The position numbers and the translations under genes are program-made. A stretch of DNA of 64,000 nucleotides from positions 1,922,001-1,986,000 of the forward strand of contig NZ_CP158375.1 of the NCBI RefSeq assembly GCF_041021955.1, given 5' to 3'. Below the pieces are notes generated by a model. It saw only the letters and a program-made list of their open reading frames with translations. It made no database searches and had not been told where the DNA came from. This DNA is from Caulobacter sp. 73W (GTDB lineage: Bacteria > Pseudomonadota > Alphaproteobacteria > Caulobacterales > Caulobacteraceae). Positions 61,216 through 64,000 of the stretch are shown here, piece after piece; position 1 is the stretch's first letter, and each line of letters begins with the position of its first letter.

Positions 61216-61240
61216 CGGCCGCGCCCATCCGGCGCGGCCG
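61216..61240. terminator. Bidirectional terminator between ptsN and DUF1150
   Basis: Perfect 10-bp stem CGGCCGCGCC/GGCGCGGCCG (61216-61225, 61231-61240) with a 5-base loop, followed on the plus strand by ACTTTCATTTTA. The convergent DUF1150 gene ends 10 bases away, so it can serve both. Confidence 0.75.
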
Positions 61241-61249
61241 ACTTTCATT

Positions 61250-61513
61250 TTAGTGCACGGAGACGGGCGCCAGCTCGTGGGCGAGCGCGGCGGCGACGGC
61301 GGCCGCCTTGTCGGTCAGCACCGCCAGCCTGGCGCCGTCAGCGCGATAGACGGCGTACAGGGTCTGTTCCGGATCCAGCGTCAGGGCCTGTTCGGGGTCC
61401 GCGTCCGGGATCACTTCGGCCGCCTTCACGGGGCGGACATAGACGAGGTCGGGCGCGCCCAGCGCGGCGAAAGCCTCGTTAGAGAAGACCGGATTTTGCA
61501 GTGTAGGCGTCAT
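61250..61513 (-). CDS. DUF1150 family protein
   Basis: From the ATG at 61513 (MTPTLQNPVFSNEAFAALG) the protein has 87 residues. It contains the DUF1150 pattern ALGAPDLVYVRPV and YAVYRADGARLAVLTDKAAA. The Shine-Dalgarno sequence AAGGAGGTG is close to perfect, supporting this start over upstream in-frame codons. It lies 83 bases after the hsp20 gene on the same strand, a pairing found widely in alphaproteobacteria, so it may serve the heat-shock response. Function unknown. Confidence 0.88.
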   Translation of the reverse strand: MTPTLQNPVFSNEAFAALGAPDLVYVRPVKAAEVIPDADPEQALTLDPEQTLYAVYRADGARLAVLTDKAAAVAAALAHELAPVSVH

Positions 61514-61596
61514 ATCGACCACCTCCTTCAAATTTTCAACGCGCCGCATGGCCGCCGGTTCAGCCGGCCGCGACAGGCGCGCCTTTCTGGACAGGC

Positions 61597-62019
61597 TCAG
61601 CCGGCCGTCCGGATGGGGATTGTGCGGACCTGACGTTCCGGTTGCGGCCGGGCCAGATCCACGTGCAGGAGCCCGTGCTCCAGGATCGCCGCCTCGACCT
61701 CCATGCCGTCGGCAAGCACGAAGGCGCGGACAAAGCCGCGCGCCGCTATGCCGCGATGGAGATAGGCCTTGTCCTGCCCTTCCCCCTCGCCGCGACGACC
61801 GGCGATGGTCAGTTGTCGATCCTCGACCTGAACGAAAAGTTGCTCCGGCGAGAATCCGGCCACCGCCAGGGTGATGCGGACGCCGCCGCCTTCGCGGGCC
61901 TCGACATTGTATGGAGGATACCCTTCGCCGGCGGCCTTGGCGGCGCGCTCGATGAGGTTGCGGGTGTGGTCGAAGCCCAGCAGGAATGGGCTGTCGAAAA
62001 GCAGGGTGCGGGTCGTCAT
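61597..62019 (-). CDS. Small heat shock protein Hsp20
   Basis: A 140-residue alpha-crystallin-domain chaperone that holds unfolding proteins. It has the bacterial class A N-terminus FLLGFDHTRNLIERAAKA, YPPYNVEAREGGGVRITLAVAGF near residue 35 (read as YPPYNVEARE then ITLAVAGF), KAYLHRGIAARGFVRAFVL near 83 and the C-terminal IPI motif RTIPIR. The start ATG has AAGGG nine bases upstream, within a GC-rich leader that might fold as a thermosensor. Confidence 0.94.
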   Translation of the reverse strand: MTTRTLLFDSPFLLGFDHTRNLIERAAKAAGEGYPPYNVEAREGGGVRITLAVAGFSPEQLFVQVEDRQLTIAGRRGEGEGQDKAYLHRGIAARGFVRAFVLADGMEVEAAILEHGLLHVDLARPQPERQVRTIPIRTAG

Positions 62020-62140
62020 GGTCTGGAGCCCTTGAGCAAGCGACTCCCGCCCCCGGCCCTAGAGCGGCGCCGGATGCGGTTCCGCTTCTAGGTGGCGACG
62101 GCCAAGCCCCACCGCAAGGGCGGCCCGCGCCGCCAGCCGG

Positions 62141-64000
62141 TCAGGAAGAAACCGCAACCCTCTGCGGCTTCTTCACCGGCAGGGACAAGACCAAGCAGCT
62201 GCCCTTGCTCGACGGCTCCCAGAAAATCGTTCCCCCGATGGCTTCGGCACGGCTGAGCTGGTTGGCCAGGCCCCGCCCTGTGGACGGCGCCGCCGGATCA
62301 AAGCCCTTGCCGTCGTCCTGCACGCGGACCAGCACCCGGTCGTCCTGGGTGTGGATCATCAGGGATATCTGGCGCGCGCCCGCGTGCTTGAGGATGTTGG
62401 CGAACGCCTCCTGCAGGATGCGCAGGATGTGCAGGGCGTGGCGCTGGTCGAGCCACTCCAGCGGCGGGATCTCGCTGGCCCGCCAGATCAGCTTGACCCC
62501 GCTGGCCTCAAGTCGCGGCTGCAGGCGAAAACGCAAGGTGGCCAGGAGCAGAAGCAGATCGGTCTCCACCGGCTCCATGGAGTTGATGGTCAGCTTCAGA
62601 TCGTCGATGCAGCCGTGAAGGATGGCCACAGCATCGATATCGGCCGCGCGATCATTCTCGAACGCGCGCAGCGCCGTCACAAGGCTGGACCCCAGGCCAT
62701 CATGCATGTCCTGCATCAGCCGCTGGCGCTCCTTGTGAAGCAGTTCGCGATGCTCGATTTCGCGCAGCTGAGCGTGACTGGCGGTCAATTCCGCTTCGCG
62801 CTGTGCGAGTTTGTTGGCCAGCTCCGTCTTGGCCCGGGTCGCGGTCTCCAGCGCTTCGCCGTAGCGACCGTACATGATGTACCAAGACAGCAGGGTGAAC
62901 CCGACACCTGCGAAGTTGGTCAGATAGACGTTCTCGATGTTCAAAAGATTCTGCTGAAGGCAAAGGTCGTAAACCCCCGCTGCGATCGTCAACAGGCACC
63001 ACACCCCCATCATCGCGCTCACCCTGGAGCCGGCGCGGGAAGACTTGACGATGGCGTTGATGGCTCCGACCAGGCCCACGGCGAGGAGGTTGGTGTAGAT
63101 CGGCACGGAGATCAGCCCCGGATCGAGAAGTCCGGGCAGCGTGGCGACCGTCCAGCCAGCGGCGATGAACACCATGGTCCAGGTAAGGATCGGCTCTCGT
63201 CGCTCATGCAGCTCTTCGATGAAGAGGTGCGTCGTCAAGATCATCCAATAGGGCGAGACGACAGTCAGCCACCCGAACCAGTCGTCCGAAAGGATCATCG
63301 GACGCGCGCCCATGAAGATGTGCAGCATTCTAGCGAAGCACGCCGCCGACATCGCAAAGTACAACAGGTAGATCCGCTCATTGCGGCGGCCGAACCATAA
63401 GAACAGTCCGAAAACACCCGTCACGAGGAAGGCCACAGCCGAGAAGGACGGCAGCTGCACCTGGAAGAAATATCTGAGCGCGTAGCGAGGAGCGAGCTGC
63501 CAATAATCGCCAACCCATACCGAAGACAGCGCTCCGCCGATGACGCGTACGTGTTGTAGCCGTATCGAAATCGATTTGGGCGCCTCTGACTCCGCGGTAT
63601 GCGGAAGCGCGATCAAAAGCGGCTGGTTGGACCCGTTCCATTGCAGATTTGCATGAGCCTGATGGATCAGCTGGCCATCGGCATAGACCGCCAGCGTCCC
63701 ATCGGACTTGCGGCGTGGGATATAAAGGTAGAGCTGGCGGTCCTCGTCCTGCATAGAGGGTGCTTTCAACCAATACCAGCCGACCTGAGTGGGCATACGC
63801 TCGATTGAAGCGCCCGGGCCCGGCGCTGAGAACGGCTTGGGCGCAAAGGGCAGGTCGATGAGCCGGCCTTGCCACAGACCGGGCGGCTCGGCGCCAGGAG
63901 GTAGCTGGTAGCCGGTTGTGGGCGTCGAGGTCAGCCTAGCGGTCGTTATCCGCTCCCCACGGGCCCGCGCCTGCGAGACAAGCGCTATTCCCAGGAGGAC
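62141..64000 (-). CDS. Sensor histidine kinase, 7TM type, 5' end beyond the window
   Basis: The frame is open to the right edge. The first visible residues (VLLGIALVSQARA) look like the end of a signal peptide, so only a few codons are missing. A periplasmic jellyroll domain of about 180 residues (IPRRKSDGTLAVYADGQLI) precedes seven membrane helices (about residues 185-390), a 7TMR-DISM layout. Then comes a coiled coil, a HisKA_3 box with the phospho-His in MQDMHDGLGSSL near 435, and an HATPase with EAFANILKHAG and DDGKGFDP. It probably senses a carbohydrate-like ligand. The partner NarL-type regulator is not in view. Confidence 0.88.
   Translation of the reverse strand, partial: VLLGIALVSQARARGERITTARLTSTPTTGYQLPPGAEPPGLWQGRLIDLPFAPKPFSAPGPGASIERMPTQVGWYWLKAPSMQDEDRQLYLYIPRRKSDGTLAVYADGQLIHQAHANLQWNGSNQPLLIALPHTAESEAPKSISIRLQHVRVIGGALSSVWVGDYWQLAPRYALRYFFQVQLPSFSAVAFLVTGVFGLFLWFGRRNERIYLLYFAMSAACFARMLHIFMGARPMILSDDWFGWLTVVSPYWMILTTHLFIEELHERREPILTWTMVFIAAGWTVATLPGLLDPGLISVPIYTNLLAVGLVGAINAIVKSSRAGSRVSAMMGVWCLLTIAAGVYDLCLQQNLLNIENVYLTNFAGVGFTLLSWYIMYGRYGEALETATRAKTELANKLAQREAELTASHAQLREIEHRELLHKERQRLMQDMHDGLGSSLVTALRAFENDRAADIDAVAILHGCIDDLKLTINSMEPVETDLLLLLATLRFRLQPRLEASGVKLIWRASEIPPLEWLDQRHALHILRILQEAFANILKHAGARQISLMIHTQDDRVLVRVQDDGKGFDPAAPSTGRGLANQLSRAEAIGGTIFWEPSSKGSCLVLSLPVKKPQRVAVSS

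Overview
The window looks like chromosomal DNA of a Caulobacter-type alphaproteobacterium (family Caulobacteraceae). The evidence is very high GC, many GTG and TTG starts, sigma-T-like GGAAC-N17 promoter motifs, the lptC-lptA-lptB / rpoN / hpf / ptsN block, and above all three large proteins whose C-termini resemble the N-terminal lipopolysaccharide-anchoring domain of the Caulobacter S-layer protein RsaA. All family names are from my own reading of the proteins; no database search was run.

Layout. 1-2444: a minus-strand stress-type operon of small membrane proteins (DUF3618, DUF1469, an amphipathic protein and two near-identical tiny membrane peptides). 2686-6843: surface sugar genes, hldE on the minus strand and rfbC-rfbB-rfbA on the plus strand. 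6869-8289: a toxin-antitoxin island of two oppositely oriented VapBC-type modules around a 173-bp decayed copy of part of ilvA; the intact ilvA follows at 8432. 8432-19285: housekeeping and accessory genes (FKBP isomerase, secreted proteins, DUF808, GDSL esterase, purU, argE-like, a BLUF photoreceptor, two glycosyltransferases, a YitT-type membrane protein). 19289-20481: a Fic protein behind two palindromes. 20573-23281: truncated globin, a His-rich protein, queG and a glutathione transferase. 23531-29462: two tandem CPA2-type antiporters, a cation diffusion facilitator and a dipeptidyl peptidase IV. 29984-32292: two divergent citrate synthase homologues, one frameshifted and one fused to a helix-turn-helix. 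32289-40635: a methyltransferase, a Phd/VapC module with a frameshifted toxin, and gltB/gltD. 40879-47164: uppP, two tandem FG-GAP proteins sharing a 618-bp 3' end, and a Bcr/CflA exporter. 47362-51610: a DUF6481 protein, an NDUFA9-like SDR protein, tRNA-Leu(CAG), RNase D and lptCAB. 51649-57581: a frameshifted hydrolase behind a sigma-T-like promoter, a small lptB echo, and a roughly 1,470-residue glycine-rich repeat protein. 57788-64000: rpoN, exoD, hpf, ptsN, DUF1150, hsp20 and a histidine kinase that runs off the right edge.

How it fits together. Envelope building is the dominant theme: heptose and rhamnose precursors, undecaprenyl phosphate recycling, LPS export, ExoD and glycosyltransferases. 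The FG-GAP and glycine-rich proteins carry the RsaA-N-like module at the C-terminus, so they may be held on the cell surface through the same LPS. Stress control is the second theme (GGAAC motifs, Hsp20, hibernation factor, toxin-antitoxin modules).

Caution. Four genes (citrate synthase, VapC, hydrolase, glycine-rich giant) are each broken by one base while otherwise intact. Three of the four breaks lie in a mononucleotide run, so sequencing error must be excluded before calling them pseudogenes or phase-variable genes.
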